Positions 26,520-36,853 of a stretch of 64,000 nt of DNA are shown here, in pieces. The notes under the pieces were generated by a model. It saw only the letters and a program-made list of their open reading frames with translations. It did not search any database and was not told the origin of the DNA. A program made the translations under genes and the position numbers. The stretch comes from Kordia sp050633145 (GTDB taxonomy: Bacteria > Bacteroidota > Bacteroidia > Flavobacteriales > Flavobacteriaceae), in contig NZ_JBOEFY010000037.1 in the NCBI RefSeq assembly GCF_050633145.1, forward strand, positions 1 to 64,000, read 5' to 3'. Each line of letters begins with the position of its first letter. Position 1 is the stretch's first letter.

Positions 26520-27164
26520 ATGAAATTACTTTGTTCTTGGTCTGGCGGAAAAGATTCTTGTTACGCACTCATGCAAATGCAACAGCAACCAATTGTATTG
26601 TTGAACGCTTTGAATGAAAACGGTGAAATTAGTCGATCGCACGGACTTTCAAAAGCATTGCTACACGCGCAAGCTGATGCTTTAGGAACTTCTATTGACT
26701 TTATCTCCGCTACTTGGAGTGATTACACAAACAAATTTATTGGCAAGCTTAAAACGCTTGCAAATCAATATGAATTAACCGATGCTGTTTTTGGTGATAT
26801 TGATATAGAATCGCATCGTGAATGGGAAGAAAAAGTCTGCAAAGCCGCAAATATTACCTGTAATTTACCGCTCTGGCAACAAGATCGAAAAACACTTGTT
26901 ATAGAAATGATTGACGCAGGAATTGTTGCCATGATTGTTTCCTGTAATGACGATTTAGGACCGGAGTTTTTAGGTAGAATTATCAATCATGAAACACTGG
27001 AATTACTAGAAGAAAAAGGCGTAGATGTTTGTGGCGAGAATGGCGAATTTCACACCGTTGTTTTAGATTGTCCATTGTTCAATAAACCTATAGAAGTTAT
27101 TCAAGGCGAAAAGCTTCATAATGGAACTGGTTATCATTTTTTAGAATTATCGCTTAAAAATTAA
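26520..27164 (+). CDS. PP-loop ATPase, diphthine-ammonia ligase-like (DUF71)
   Basis: 214 residues. The PP-loop SGGKDS is at residues 8-13 (LLCSWSGGKDSCYAL), with family blocks VFGDIDIESHREWEEKVCK, ISCNDDLGPEFLGR and CGENGEFHTVVLDCPLF. The archaeal/eukaryal relative Dph6 amidates diphthine; bacteria lack diphthamide, so the bacterial substrate is unknown. The next gene follows after 3 nt and is probably co-transcribed. Confidence 0.88.
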   Translation: MKLLCSWSGGKDSCYALMQMQQQPIVLLNALNENGEISRSHGLSKALLHAQADALGTSIDFISATWSDYTNKFIGKLKTLANQYELTDAVFGDIDIESHREWEEKVCKAANITCNLPLWQQDRKTLVIEMIDAGIVAMIVSCNDDLGPEFLGRIINHETLELLEEKGVDVCGENGEFHTVVLDCPLFNKPIEVIQGEKLHNGTGYHFLELSLKN

Positions 27165-27167
27165 TAG

Positions 27168-27719
27168 ATGAAAGATTGTATACAACTCAAAGATGTTACC
27201 TTAGAAAACTTACAAAAAGTAGTAACATATCTTGTCAATGAAATGAAGATTGAAGCTGCTGAAATATACAAAAGCAATAACAATTCAGACTTTATCATAA
27301 CTTTCCCAAATGGCATTTCTAATGAGTTATTTATCTTTTTTTATTGTGCGCTTATGGCACACGATTTAGCAAATTCAAGAGATCTTTTAGGATGGTTTTT
27401 TGCGAATGATGATTTGACAAAACCGAATGCAAAAGGAAATGATTTTGGTAAATTTAAAAGCAGTTTTTTCTCAAAACGCATCATGATGACGCCAAATGGA
27501 GATGAAAAAGGAAATTTTCACCAACATGGAATCATTGAAACTGGCGTAGAAATTCATTTTGGAATGGATGGAACATATAAGGTTCAAAAAGAAACTCAAT
27601 TAATCTATATGCAACCTATTAATAACCTAGATACTTATACTAAAATTGATACTATTGAAAAAACAGTTGTAGAAGCAAAAGGTTTTTTTGCTTCTTTAAA
27701 AAGTTTGTTTGGGTTCTAA
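27168..27719 (+). CDS. Conserved hypothetical protein
   Basis: 183 residues, no signal peptide, mixed alpha/beta composition, with one hydrophobic segment around 45-65 (NELFIFFYCALMAHDLA). I do not recognise the family. It starts 3 nt after the PP-loop gene, so the two are likely translated from one message. The stop lies just before the convergent surface-protein gene. Confidence 0.7.
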   Translation: MKDCIQLKDVTLENLQKVVTYLVNEMKIEAAEIYKSNNNSDFIITFPNGISNELFIFFYCALMAHDLANSRDLLGWFFANDDLTKPNAKGNDFGKFKSSFFSKRIMMTPNGDEKGNFHQHGIIETGVEIHFGMDGTYKVQKETQLIYMQPINNLDTYTKIDTIEKTVVEAKGFFASLKSLFGF

Positions 27720-27732
27720 ATTCCTATGTCAC

Positions 27733-30700
27733 CTAACGCGTAATTTTCTTCGTCAACGAACCTTTTTCTGTATCAATAATTACTAAATACATACCTGAGG
27801 CTTGTTCTCGTAAAGAAATTTTTTGATTCATATCTGTGATTGCTCCAACCAATTGTCCTAGCATCGAATATACTTTTACACTATTGATAACCGTTCGCGT
27901 ACGTTGTTTGATTTCTATTTCTTTATTGTTGTTTAAATATACCGCAAGCGCATCTTCTGCAATAACTTCTTCTTCTACACTTAAAATTGTATTGATAAAT
28001 TGCAACTGAAATCTATCTGCAAAAATACCATCTGTCGTTTCAAATGTATAAGGAGCTAATTTTAAATTGTGTGTAATGTTTAATTCTAAATCTTTCAGAT
28101 ACACCTCAACAACACTTGTGTTTAAGATTCCTTCTATTTGATCGATACTAATAGTAATATCGCCCAATACAGCCGAATCATATCCTAAAGGAACAACGTC
28201 AGTATCTACAAATGCTGGTCGTCCTTGAATTCCGTATTGATGCGCATCATCTTTTGAATAGAATCGCAAATAGTTTGAACCATTCAATCGAATTCCATCA
28301 TACAATCGATCTTTTTGTAATGTAGCATCATCAAAGAAACCGATTAACAATTGACTAAACGCGCCATCTGCATTTGTGAGATTCAACCAAATCCGATCAC
28401 GTTCTTCGATAGATTCGGTTGTACTTTCAGCATTGCTTGGTCTGTAAAAATTTGTATTATCATGTGTATTGCTTCGCATGCTATTGTTAAATGTAACCGT
28501 TCCAGCAGTAATTGCTTCTATAAAGAAACCTTGCCCAGAAGCAACAAACCCTGTTGGTGCTGTACTTCCACTTGTGGAACCTGTACCAACACCGCCAGAA
28601 GCATTATACATTGCATAATCGTCTGTACTGAAATTATATAAATCGGGCCCAGGATTTGACATGGAAGCATCATCAACATGCGTCCAGAAGTATAAGGTTC
28701 CTGTAATATTCGTATTTAATGTCACAAAATCGTCTGCGCTTATCGCTGATGGATATGGATTTCCGACAAAGTTCCAATCATCGTCCGTATCCGAAGCATC
28801 GGCACTTAAACTAATAGGCGAAGTAACAACACCATTATTTATAGCGCCACTAAATGTAACATTTTCTGTTCTTGGAAAACTTCCTGTAGTTGGTCCCATT
28901 GCAGCATACGCAACACCTGGCGTCATTGTATCTCCAGATAAAATATGCGCCCAAACATCATCATTGTCATCAAATTCATCATCGTCTAAATCTTCAAAAT
29001 TAGCTGCTACATAGCTAAATGTTCTATCTAAACGCCAAGTTCCTAATGCTGTTCCAAAAGTTGTGCTTGCAACTGGCGAAGACCAATAGGTATAATCATA
29101 CTGCTCAAAAGAAGTTGTAGTTTTTTCAACATTTACAATTCCTGTTCCGTTTAGCGTGACTGTTCCTGAATCGTCTACCATCACTAGTGAACCTTGATGA
29201 TTTATATTAAGAATTCCTGTATTGTTTACAGTTAAATCGTTTTCGATATCGATATATGTTCCTGCTGGAATTGTAGCAGTAACTCCACTATCAACTGTTA
29301 ACGAACACACCGTTAAATTACCATGCGTTGTTGTATTATAGGTTCCTGCCAACGTAACTATTCTTGACCTATCGGGAGTTCCATTACTCCAAGTTGAACC
29401 ATTCCAAGAAGTGACTCCTTCTTCATGTTCTCCTAGATATGGATTTGTGCCCGACACTGGACTTTCTACTTCTGCATCTGTAAATTCAACCCAATCATTA
29501 ATATCCCATGTTGTAGATGGTCCAGTAGAAACACAAGAATTTCTCACAAAGCATCTGCGATCTCCCCAAGTAGTTCCATCTCCAATAACATCTACTCTAT
29601 TTGCCCAAGTATTGCTGTCAATACTTGTGGAAATTATCACCAAATCATCTCCACTAAACAGACTTGCTGTAGATGGAAACTCAAACGTAGGATTCCCGTC
29701 ATACCCAACTTCTCCTGGCGAAGCATAGGCTGGCAATACAGCTGTATCATGCTTGTAACGGCGTACTTCTCCAATTGCCATATCTGTGGATATCAATATA
29801 TTATTATTGATTGATGGTGAACCTGAATCTGAAGGATCTGCCGAAGCCGGATTGTCTGCATCTAAATTATTTAAAACTACAATATAATACGTATTGGCTG
29901 GGATTATAGCTCCGCTTACGTTTTTTACTTCAATCCATTTATCTGTAGAAGCGCCTTCATAATATTGTGTAATCATGATATCACTAGAACCAGCACCATC
30001 ATTGTCTGTAATTGTTAGTGTATGCGTCGAATTTGTTCCTATAGAAGGCGTAGTTCCTCCAGAAACATTTTGTAAGTTTAAAATAACCGTTTCACTAGGT
30101 TCTGTTACCGCATCATCATTTGAGATAAAGATAGACACACATTGGTTTGTTGATGATCCTGCTGGAAATGTTAGCGTTACTGGAAACGAGATTGCAGCTG
30201 GCGATCCTGCACCATCATCGTAATCTGTTCCATTGGTTGCAGTACTTGCGCCATCAAGTGCAACTTCAACCGTTGTTGCTGTAGAACCACTAGGATTCGT
30301 AATTGCAACACATACATCGATGGTAACTCCATCTTCCGCTAGTGTTGAGGTAGTACTTACAAATTCTACCTGCGTGCTTGCACATGGAGATAGTAATGAG
30401 TTTGTTCCTGGCGATCCACCAATAGTGACTTCTTGCCAATTGGTTCCTGTATCAGAATTGTCCATTGAAACATCAACTACATGTAGAGAAGCATCATTTC
30501 CATTTCCTCCGTCGCCACTTGCATAGGTTACTACATCGGCAACTGTAGTTCCGTCTGCGGCAAATAGTGTAATTGTATCTGTTGAGTTTACTAAATTGTT
30601 TGTGCTATTTGTACTAGCATCTTCTCCTTCATCTGGCGTAAAATTACATCCATTATTGTAGGTTCCGTCACCATTACTTCCAAGCGATATTGTGATACAA

Positions 30701-31836
30701 GCGCCATCTGCTAGTGTTGTGCTTCCTCCAAATGTGTGTTCGGTAACACCACCAACATCAATAATATAAGAGCTTAAGTCTTGTGTGCTTCCAGAAACAT
30801 TACATATTTCTATCCATTCGTCATCAGTACTCGTAGTATTGTACATGATTTCTGTGATGACCACATCTGCTGTTGGAGGTGCATTTACGTCCAATTGTAC
30901 AGAATCATTACTCCAAACACCACCAGTTCCTCCATAGGTAAAATTACAACTATTGAGTCGAAAGCGAGAAGCATAGTAATACGTTCCTATTGCCAACCCT
31001 GAACCAATTTCTGCTATAAATTCGTCATTATTTCCCGATTGTGTATTAAACGTTGCTACAACCCATGTCCAACCAGCTCCAACACTAGGATCATTATTTG
31101 TTGTATTGTAACCAATCCATGCTTCAATTCCTGCACCTGCGCCTGCTGCTTCTGTGACTCCTAATTCAAATGTTTGTGCTGTTACATTAAAAGTATCGCC
31201 CACTGTTATTGTTTGTGGTGAAGATGTTGGCGATTGAATATTTGCCGTATCAACAGCATCTGTACATGAAGAAACTACTGTTCCATTTACGATAATATCA
31301 TTTCCTGAACCTTCAAATCCTCCTGAACCGCCTGTAGATTCTGAAAAACCATATATTCTATATGTAACTGCTGCTGAATTTCCTGTTTGACTTACTGTAA
31401 ATGTAATTACTTGTGTACTTGTATTATCGACGATAGCCATTTCTGCATCAATATTTGCCGCATAACTATCTAATGAACTTCGCAAAGAAATAGCACTTAG
31501 TCCAGTTCCCGAACGTTGTACATTGAAGACCATCGTTGTTACATTGAAATCAAAACCACTGTTAGGTGTGATTGTGAATTCCATATAATCATTTCCTGAG
31601 ACAGCATTTGCTATACTTGTTGTTGCCCAAGAAGTGGCATTAAATCTATTTCCGTTGTTAGATGCAGTAAGTCCGCTACCTCTAGTTATGGTTGAAGTAG
31701 ATAGGTTTGCATCGTTTGTATTTGATACCGCTGAAGCTTCGTTTCCTGCTAATCCATTGAAATCAAAGGTTAAAATTTGACCATGACCAATAAAACACAT
31801 TAGAAAAAAGAAAACGGGGGCTATTTTTTTTTTCAT
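27733..31836 (-). CDS. Large surface protein with lamin-tail and Calx-beta domains and T9SS sorting domain
   Basis: 1367 residues. Signal peptide MKKKIAPVFFFLMCFIGHGQ, Thr/Ser/Asn-rich adhesin-like mature part, lamin-tail domain from about 319 (DVVITEIMYNTTSTDDEWIE), Calx-beta-like repeat about 495-615 (TATNGTDYDD, DDAVTEPSETVILNL), and a second lamin-tail from about 620 (DIMITQYYEGASTDKWIEVK). The last ~80 residues form a type A sorting domain (VKVYSMLGQLV, ASGMYLVIIDTEKGSLTKKI). It is exported by the type IX system and attached or released at the surface. Function unknown. Confidence 0.9.
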   Translation of the reverse strand: MKKKIAPVFFFLMCFIGHGQILTFDFNGLAGNEASAVSNTNDANLSTSTITRGSGLTASNNGNRFNATSWATTSIANAVSGNDYMEFTITPNSGFDFNVTTMVFNVQRSGTGLSAISLRSSLDSYAANIDAEMAIVDNTSTQVITFTVSQTGNSAAVTYRIYGFSESTGGSGGFEGSGNDIIVNGTVVSSCTDAVDTANIQSPTSSPQTITVGDTFNVTAQTFELGVTEAAGAGAGIEAWIGYNTTNNDPSVGAGWTWVVATFNTQSGNNDEFIAEIGSGLAIGTYYYASRFRLNSCNFTYGGTGGVWSNDSVQLDVNAPPTADVVITEIMYNTTSTDDEWIEICNVSGSTQDLSSYIIDVGGVTEHTFGGSTTLADGACITISLGSNGDGTYNNGCNFTPDEGEDASTNSTNNLVNSTDTITLFAADGTTVADVVTYASGDGGNGNDASLHVVDVSMDNSDTGTNWQEVTIGGSPGTNSLLSPCASTQVEFVSTTSTLAEDGVTIDVCVAITNPSGSTATTVEVALDGASTATNGTDYDDGAGSPAAISFPVTLTFPAGSSTNQCVSIFISNDDAVTEPSETVILNLQNVSGGTTPSIGTNSTHTLTITDNDGAGSSDIMITQYYEGASTDKWIEVKNVSGAIIPANTYYIVVLNNLDADNPASADPSDSGSPSINNNILISTDMAIGEVRRYKHDTAVLPAYASPGEVGYDGNPTFEFPSTASLFSGDDLVIISTSIDSNTWANRVDVIGDGTTWGDRRCFVRNSCVSTGPSTTWDINDWVEFTDAEVESPVSGTNPYLGEHEEGVTSWNGSTWSNGTPDRSRIVTLAGTYNTTTHGNLTVCSLTVDSGVTATIPAGTYIDIENDLTVNNTGILNINHQGSLVMVDDSGTVTLNGTGIVNVEKTTTSFEQYDYTYWSSPVASTTFGTALGTWRLDRTFSYVAANFEDLDDDEFDDNDDVWAHILSGDTMTPGVAYAAMGPTTGSFPRTENVTFSGAINNGVVTSPISLSADASDTDDDWNFVGNPYPSAISADDFVTLNTNITGTLYFWTHVDDASMSNPGPDLYNFSTDDYAMYNASGGVGTGSTSGSTAPTGFVASGQGFFIEAITAGTVTFNNSMRSNTHDNTNFYRPSNAESTTESIEERDRIWLNLTNADGAFSQLLIGFFDDATLQKDRLYDGIRLNGSNYLRFYSKDDAHQYGIQGRPAFVDTDVVPLGYDSAVLGDITISIDQIEGILNTSVVEVYLKDLELNITHNLKLAPYTFETTDGIFADRFQLQFINTILSVEEEVIAEDALAVYLNNNKEIEIKQRTRTVINSVKVYSMLGQLVGAITDMNQKISLREQASGMYLVIIDTEKGSLTKKITR

Positions 31837-31941
31837 ACCGCTACATTTTATAACCCTACTAAGATACTGGATTATCAGCTAATTATCAAGAGTCTAAAAA
31901 CTTGTTTCTGTAAATAAATAGTTATTCTTTTGTAACCTCGT

Positions 31942-32412
31942 ATGGAAAAAAAGTCTTATTCAATTACCGAAGCCAAAGTAAAACTGCAACAATTTTGCGC
32001 TTATCAAGACCGTTGCCATAAAGAAGTTGTTGAAAAATTACAGAAAATAAACATGATTCCTGAAGCTATCGATTTGATTGTAACCGAATTGATTCAAGAT
32101 AATTTTTTAAATGAGGAACGCTTTGCTAGAAGTTTTGCCAGAGGAAAGTTTAGAATAAAAAAATGGGGGCGTTTACGTATTGTTAGAGAGTTGAAGTTTC
32201 GGAATATTTCGAAATATAATATTGATGCAGCGCTGAAAGAAATTGAAGAAGCTGACTATTTAAACACATTGGATGAATTGGCTAGGAAACGTGCTAATGC
32301 TGTAAAAGAGACAAATCCGCTTAAGCGAAAAAAGAAAATTGCTGATTATTTATTTTATAGAGGTTGGGAATCGCACTTGGTTTACGAAAAGATCAATGAG
32401 TTGGTGAAGTAA
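31942..32412 (+). CDS. recX: Regulatory protein RecX
   Basis: 156 residues of three-helix repeats: YSITEAKVKLQQFCAYQDRC, LIQDNFLNEERFARSFARGK, and KWGRLRIVRELKFRNIS. RecX limits RecA filaments in recombination and SOS. recA is not adjacent, which is usual in this phylum. It is divergent from the large surface protein gene. Confidence 0.9.
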   Translation: MEKKSYSITEAKVKLQQFCAYQDRCHKEVVEKLQKINMIPEAIDLIVTELIQDNFLNEERFARSFARGKFRIKKWGRLRIVRELKFRNISKYNIDAALKEIEEADYLNTLDELARKRANAVKETNPLKRKKKIADYLFYRGWESHLVYEKINELVK

Positions 32413-32465
32413 GTTTATGAATTAGTGTAATTTTGCACATAACGATCCAGAAAAGAAGAATTTTT

Positions 32466-33041
32466 ATGGCAACACTTACATCTCATATTTCTTCAAATAG
32501 TAGAGCATACATGCGATTTATTTTTGCAGCTTTATTTTTAACTATGATTCCTTTAAGATTTTGGAGTATTTATAACCTTGTCTTTTCTAGTCTTATATTT
32601 TTTATGCTTGTTTATGATTTATTCAAAAGAAACTATCCTCAAAATCAACTTGAAGCATCTTCATACTATCTATTTTGGATTGTAGCATTTTTAACTATTA
32701 TCACTAATATTAACTTACGTTATAATTACTTTGATTCTGATTTTAGCTCCTCATTTTTGCATTATCCGATTAAAGAAATTTTAATTATAAAGTCTATAGT
32801 TTTTATTATTTCCTTTATTAGATATCGGAGTATTGTAGTCACAAAAACCATTTTAAGTAAACTTTGGCTCGTAACCATGTCTTTACATTTCGCTTTTCTT
32901 TTATTAAATTCAACTTACAGTTTTCAAATTATATCTTACAACTTAGCCATTATTTCCGCTATAGAAACTGTACTTATTATTTTTACAGAAAAGGAGTTAT
33001 TAATATATAAATCGAGTATTTTCGATTTTTTGTGGGATTAA
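32466..33041 (+). CDS. Hypothetical multi-pass membrane protein
   Basis: 191 residues from the ATG at MATLTSHISSNSRAYMRF; a TTG start 33 nt upstream is possible. About six hydrophobic helices separated by short loops (KRNYPQNQLEASS, RYRSIVVTKTIL), with the C-terminus in DFLWD. No family recognised. It may share a transcript with recX, 53 nt upstream. Confidence 0.6.
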   Translation: MATLTSHISSNSRAYMRFIFAALFLTMIPLRFWSIYNLVFSSLIFFMLVYDLFKRNYPQNQLEASSYYLFWIVAFLTIITNINLRYNYFDSDFSSSFLHYPIKEILIIKSIVFIISFIRYRSIVVTKTILSKLWLVTMSLHFAFLLLNSTYSFQIISYNLAIISAIETVLIIFTEKELLIYKSSIFDFLWD

Positions 33042-33085
33042 AAATTCTAATAAACAACAAAACAAAGACTTGTGCTTGTCTATCA

Positions 33086-33961
33086 TTAGCGTATTTCTAG
33101 ATTATTCTTTCGATGCGTTCGTAAAACAGCTTCCTCATTTTTCCAATCAATCCATTTTTGCCCCTTTATTTTACGCATGAAATTGTCGTAATGTCTCATG
33201 ATAAAAAAGTTATACACTGCTCTCCCTAAGTTTTTTGGATTCTTAGCAAATGAGCGCAAACTCATAGAGAAACCTGGTGTTATGTATTTCATGTAATGCC
33301 AATATCCTTCTGGCATATAAAGTATGTTCCCATGTTCTAACTCTGTAATATGCCCTTGTGCTTTTTGCAAGGCTGGCCATTTTTCAAAGTCAGGATTTGA
33401 GAAGTCAATATCTTCACGAACAATCAGAGAATGTGGAATTTTGTAGAGGTAATCATTTTGTTTTTGATCGAACAGAATGCATTGTTTTTTTCCTTCAAAA
33501 TGAAAGTGAAAAATATTAGCTAAGTCAATATCATAATGCATAAACGTATGTGAGTTGGTTCCTCCAAAGAATAACATTGGTAAGGATTTCATCAACTTTA
33601 ATCCAAAATCTGGATAGGTATAGTCATTTTGGAGCGAAGGAATTTCTTTTAGAATATTCCACAGAAAAATACGATATTTTGTAGGTTCTCGTTTGAGTAA
33701 ATCTACATATTCCGACATTTTCATTTTTGCATGTGGTTCGTTGAAACCATCTTTATAATCTACAGGTCTGTCATCATATAGTGGGACTTCTTTATCGCCC
33801 GCTATTTCTTTCATATACTCCAAACTCCATTTGGTATACGCAGGCCAATCTTCAATAAAATTTTCTATCACCACAGGTTTCTGTGGCTTAAAGTAATTTT
33901 TAATAAAGTCTTCTTTGGTAATTGTTTTAACCCTTGGAATTTCTTGTAGATTCAATTTCAA
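33086..33961 (-). CDS. JmjC/cupin-like domain protein (cupin_8 family)
   Basis: 291 residues with a TTG start; no ATG lies near the conserved N-terminus LNLQEIPRVKTITKEDF. KPVVIENFIEDWPAYTKWSL is the typical cupin_8 N-terminal block. HYDIDLANIFHFHFEGKKQC gives the H-x-D metal pair, and MPEGYWHYMKYI gives the third His. This set suits an Fe(II)/2-oxoglutarate hydroxylase acting on protein or small-molecule substrates. It lies downstream of bioB on the same strand but beyond bioB's terminator. Confidence 0.8.
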   Translation of the reverse strand: MKLNLQEIPRVKTITKEDFIKNYFKPQKPVVIENFIEDWPAYTKWSLEYMKEIAGDKEVPLYDDRPVDYKDGFNEPHAKMKMSEYVDLLKREPTKYRIFLWNILKEIPSLQNDYTYPDFGLKLMKSLPMLFFGGTNSHTFMHYDIDLANIFHFHFEGKKQCILFDQKQNDYLYKIPHSLIVREDIDFSNPDFEKWPALQKAQGHITELEHGNILYMPEGYWHYMKYITPGFSMSLRSFAKNPKNLGRAVYNFFIMRHYDNFMRKIKGQKWIDWKNEEAVLRTHRKNNLEIR

Positions 33962-34024
33962 AATTCTAACGTTTATTCTAGCTAAGTTAATAAATTGTTA
34001 TGAAAAATATATTTTTTAAACAAA

Positions 34025-34050
34025 AAAAGAGCTCAATTATGAGCTCTTTT
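34025..34050 (-). terminator. Terminator of bioB
   Basis: Perfect stem AAAAGAGCTC / GAGCTCTTTT with a 6-nt loop and a minus-strand T-run, 24 nt after the bioB stop. Confidence 0.85.
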
Positions 34051-34074
34051 TAGAATATATTTTGATACTCATTA

Positions 34075-35181
34075 CTATTTCTTTTCTAATGCGGCGGCTT
34101 TCTTGTTTTCTTTTGCCTGCTCGTTTCGTTCGATTGTATGCCCTGGTCTTGACCATTTTGGTTTTTCTCCTAGCGCTTGATACTGAGAATCTTCAGCTTC
34201 TACAGTTTGTGGTTGCACCTTCTTTGTAAATGGTTTTTGAGGATTTAATCCTAACATTTCAAACATTTTCATGTCTTCATTTACATCTGGATTTGGTGTT
34301 GTTAGTAATTTATCTCCCGCAAAAATAGAGTTTGCGCCAGCAAAGAAACACATTGCTTGTCCTTCTCTACTCATGTTGGTTCTTCCAGCAGATAAACGTA
34401 CTTGTGTTTCTGGCATTACAATTCTTGTGGTAGCTACCATACGAATCATATCCCAAATTTCTACAGGTTTTTCATTTTCTAACGGAGTTCCGTCAACAGC
34501 TACTAATGCATTGATTGGTACAGATTCTGGTTGCGGATTTAATGTTGCCAAAGCGGCTACCATTCCTGCACGATCTTCTACAGATTCTCCCATTCCTATA
34601 ATTCCACCACTACAAACCGTTACATTGGTTTTACGAACATTATCAATCGTTTCCAAACGATCTTCATATCCACGTGTTGAGATGACTTCTTTATAGTATT
34701 CTTCCGATGAGTCTAAGTTGTGATTGTAAGCGTACAACCCTGCTTCTGCTAAACGTTGTGCTTGGTTTTCTGTCACCATTCCTAGCGTACAGCAAACTTC
34801 CATATCTAGTTTATTAATGGTACGTACCATTTCTAATACTTGATCGAATTCTGGTCCGTCTTTTACATTTCTCCATGCTGCTCCCATACATACTCGCGAG
34901 CTTCCCGAAGCTTTGGCACGTAATGCTTGTGCTTTTACATGCGAAACGGTCATTAAATCATTTCCTTCAATATCGGTATGGTAACGTGCTGCTTGCGGAC
35001 AATACCCACAATCTTCAGGACATCCTCCCGTTTTTATAGATAGTAATGTAGACACTTGCACGGTATTTGGATCGTGATGAACTCTGTGTACCGTTGCTGC
35101 TTCATATAGCAATTCCATCATTGGTTTGTTGTAAATCGCTATGATTTCTTCTTTAGTCCAATTGTGTCGAATGTTGTTCAT
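34075..35181 (-). CDS. bioB: Biotin synthase
   Basis: 368 residues. The radical SAM cluster motif is C54-x3-C58-x2-C61 (CPEDCGYCPQ), followed by ARYHT, the AWRNVKDGPEF block and the second-cluster region SAGRTNMSREGQAMCFFAGA. It inserts sulfur into dethiobiotin. The C-terminal ~45 residues (EDSQYQALGEKPKW to the Lys-rich end) extend past the core. bioA, bioD and bioF are 11-15 kb away on the same strand. A small membrane-protein gene lies directly upstream. Confidence 0.96.
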   Translation of the reverse strand: MNNIRHNWTKEEIIAIYNKPMMELLYEAATVHRVHHDPNTVQVSTLLSIKTGGCPEDCGYCPQAARYHTDIEGNDLMTVSHVKAQALRAKASGSSRVCMGAAWRNVKDGPEFDQVLEMVRTINKLDMEVCCTLGMVTENQAQRLAEAGLYAYNHNLDSSEEYYKEVISTRGYEDRLETIDNVRKTNVTVCSGGIIGMGESVEDRAGMVAALATLNPQPESVPINALVAVDGTPLENEKPVEIWDMIRMVATTRIVMPETQVRLSAGRTNMSREGQAMCFFAGANSIFAGDKLLTTPNPDVNEDMKMFEMLGLNPQKPFTKKVQPQTVEAEDSQYQALGEKPKWSRPGHTIERNEQAKENKKAAALEKK

Positions 35182-35209
35182 AAAAAAGTAAGTTTGGTGA
35201 CAAAAATAG

Positions 35210-35692
35210 TTATAACCATTTAGATTCTGCTTCTGTTGCGTCTAAAATATCAATTTTTAATATTTCTGCTATTTGTTTTGCTATTTGAAATGCTTTTTCT
35301 TTCTTTTTTGCGGTGTATGCTTTGATGCGATGATTTCCATTGTAAAATAAATTTACAATAATAACATTACTTCGTACTCTCGCTTCCGCAGAACGAGAAC
35401 GTACCATGACCGATTCTGTCGTACTAAACACGGAAACATAGTCTATTTCTGGTAATTCTTTCCATTTTCCATATCGAATTCCAAATACTTCTGTGAAAGT
35501 TCGATACTTATTCGCTTCAAAATCAATTTCAGATCCATCTGTATAAAGATAAAAAAAAGATAACCCGCAAAGAATAAAACCATAGAGAAAGCCTGTAATA
35601 AGCAATACAATTCCGCAAGCAAGTGCAACCATTCCTAAAAGTGTTTTTATGATGAGTACATCTTCTTTAAAGACAATTTTTGTATCACTCAT
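35210..35692 (-). CDS. Two-helix membrane protein, paralogue of the gene upstream of bioF
   Basis: 160 residues from the ATG at MSDTKIVFKEDVLII; a longer frame would overlap the upstream hydrolase by far more than the present 8 nt. A hydrophobic hairpin sits at about 15-50 (LLGMVALACGIVLLITGFLY), then a PH-like soluble part with YGKWKELPEIDYVSVF and a C-terminus IAEILKIDILDATEAESKWL. The same blocks recur in the protein at 50207-50710. Function unknown. Confidence 0.7.
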   Translation of the reverse strand: MSDTKIVFKEDVLIIKTLLGMVALACGIVLLITGFLYGFILCGLSFFYLYTDGSEIDFEANKYRTFTEVFGIRYGKWKELPEIDYVSVFSTTESVMVRSRSAEARVRSNVIIVNLFYNGNHRIKAYTAKKKEKAFQIAKQIAEILKIDILDATEAESKWL

Positions 35693-36650
35693 TGATGAAA
35701 TCTGTAAATAGTTTATAGAATTTATCTGCTTCTTCCAAGTATGGATTGTGCCCACTTTGCTCAAACATTACAAATTTGGCTTGTGGCATAAATTGCTTGT
35801 ATTGCACTGCAAATTCTGGCGTAGAAACACCATCATAACGACCTGCAACGATTAAGGTTTTTGCTTTTATATTTTTTAATTCTTTTCGATAATCTTGATA
35901 GATCATACTTCCAGAAACATCAAAATCGCCATCTTTTCCAATGATAGAAACATATACATCATTTGCCCAACCTCTATGTTTTTCTTTTGGCGAATTTTGC
36001 TTCAGTTTTGTGTTGTGATAGTATACATATTTGGTTGGAAAACTTCCGTAGACTTTCATAAATTCAGGATCGCTTGAAACATATCCTAACGCACGTAATG
36101 AATCTACTTTTTTCCATTTTTCAGGAAAGTGTGTTTTTGCATAACGATTGTAACTATCGCAGTTTGCTTGCCACATAGCACCACTGTGAAAACCATTAAT
36201 CAACACCATTTTGTCAACATTGTCTTTGTATTTGATGGCGTATGCTTGCGCAGGAACAGTTCCGTACGAATGTCCTACCAAAGAGATTTTTTTGAATTTT
36301 AAGAGTTTGCGAAGTTTTTCAATGAGTTCAACATCATTTTCCACTGAATATTCAGATGGGTTTTTAGCATCATCGCTTTTACCTCTTCCCAAGAAATCGA
36401 AAAACACAACTGTATTGGTTTTGTAGTATTGTCCAAAATTCCCTTGCATGTAATCGTGAGAGTTTCCTGGTCCGCCAGGTAAAAAGAAAATTGGATCTCC
36501 AGATCCTTTTACTTCTACATTAATTTTGTAACCATCAATGGTGTAGAATTTTGATTCGAATTTATCAAAGATATCTGCTTCTTGTTGTGCAAAAGTTGAA
36601 GAAGTTGCACCAAATACAAACACTAGTAAAAGACGTGACAATAATTTCAT
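35685..36650 (-). CDS. Exported alpha/beta hydrolase, proline iminopeptidase-like
   Basis: 321 residues from the ATG at MKLLSRLLLVFVFGATSSTFAQQ, a signal peptide. Oxyanion loop FFLPGGPGNSHDY, nucleophile Ser128 in LVGHSYGT, acid in AGRYDGVSTPEF, His in EQSGHNPYLEE. The pattern matches proline iminopeptidase/S33-type hydrolases, placed in the periplasm by the signal. It overlaps the following gene by 8 nt, so the two are coupled. Confidence 0.85.
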   Translation of the reverse strand: MKLLSRLLLVFVFGATSSTFAQQEADIFDKFESKFYTIDGYKINVEVKGSGDPIFFLPGGPGNSHDYMQGNFGQYYKTNTVVFFDFLGRGKSDDAKNPSEYSVENDVELIEKLRKLLKFKKISLVGHSYGTVPAQAYAIKYKDNVDKMVLINGFHSGAMWQANCDSYNRYAKTHFPEKWKKVDSLRALGYVSSDPEFMKVYGSFPTKYVYYHNTKLKQNSPKEKHRGWANDVYVSIIGKDGDFDVSGSMIYQDYRKELKNIKAKTLIVAGRYDGVSTPEFAVQYKQFMPQAKFVMFEQSGHNPYLEEADKFYKLFTDFINE

Positions 36651-36765
36651 AGCTAACAATTTATTGTAAATATAGCTATTTGACTAGAAAAGATGAATTA
36701 CGTTACAAAGGAAAAGACATATATTAGACTATCCTTTTATTTTTTATTGTAAAAAGGAATTCCTC

Positions 36766-36803
36766 AGAAACAATAACTTCCAAGGAATTCTATAAAAATA
36801 ATC
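36766..36803 (-). terminator. Probable terminator after peptide C
   Basis: Imperfect stem GGAATTCCT / AAGGAATTC with a long loop and a minus-strand T-run at its left edge. It lies about 50 nt past the peptide C stop. Confidence 0.5.
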
Positions 36804-36853
36804 AAATGATCAGAATTTCTTCCGATCAGAATTGATCAAAGTTCACTTATAAA

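Noticed and set aside
27733..31836. Several plus-strand frames opposite the large surface protein
   Set aside because: Repetitive Thr/Asp/Gly codons give open antisense frames by composition; none has a start context or family look.
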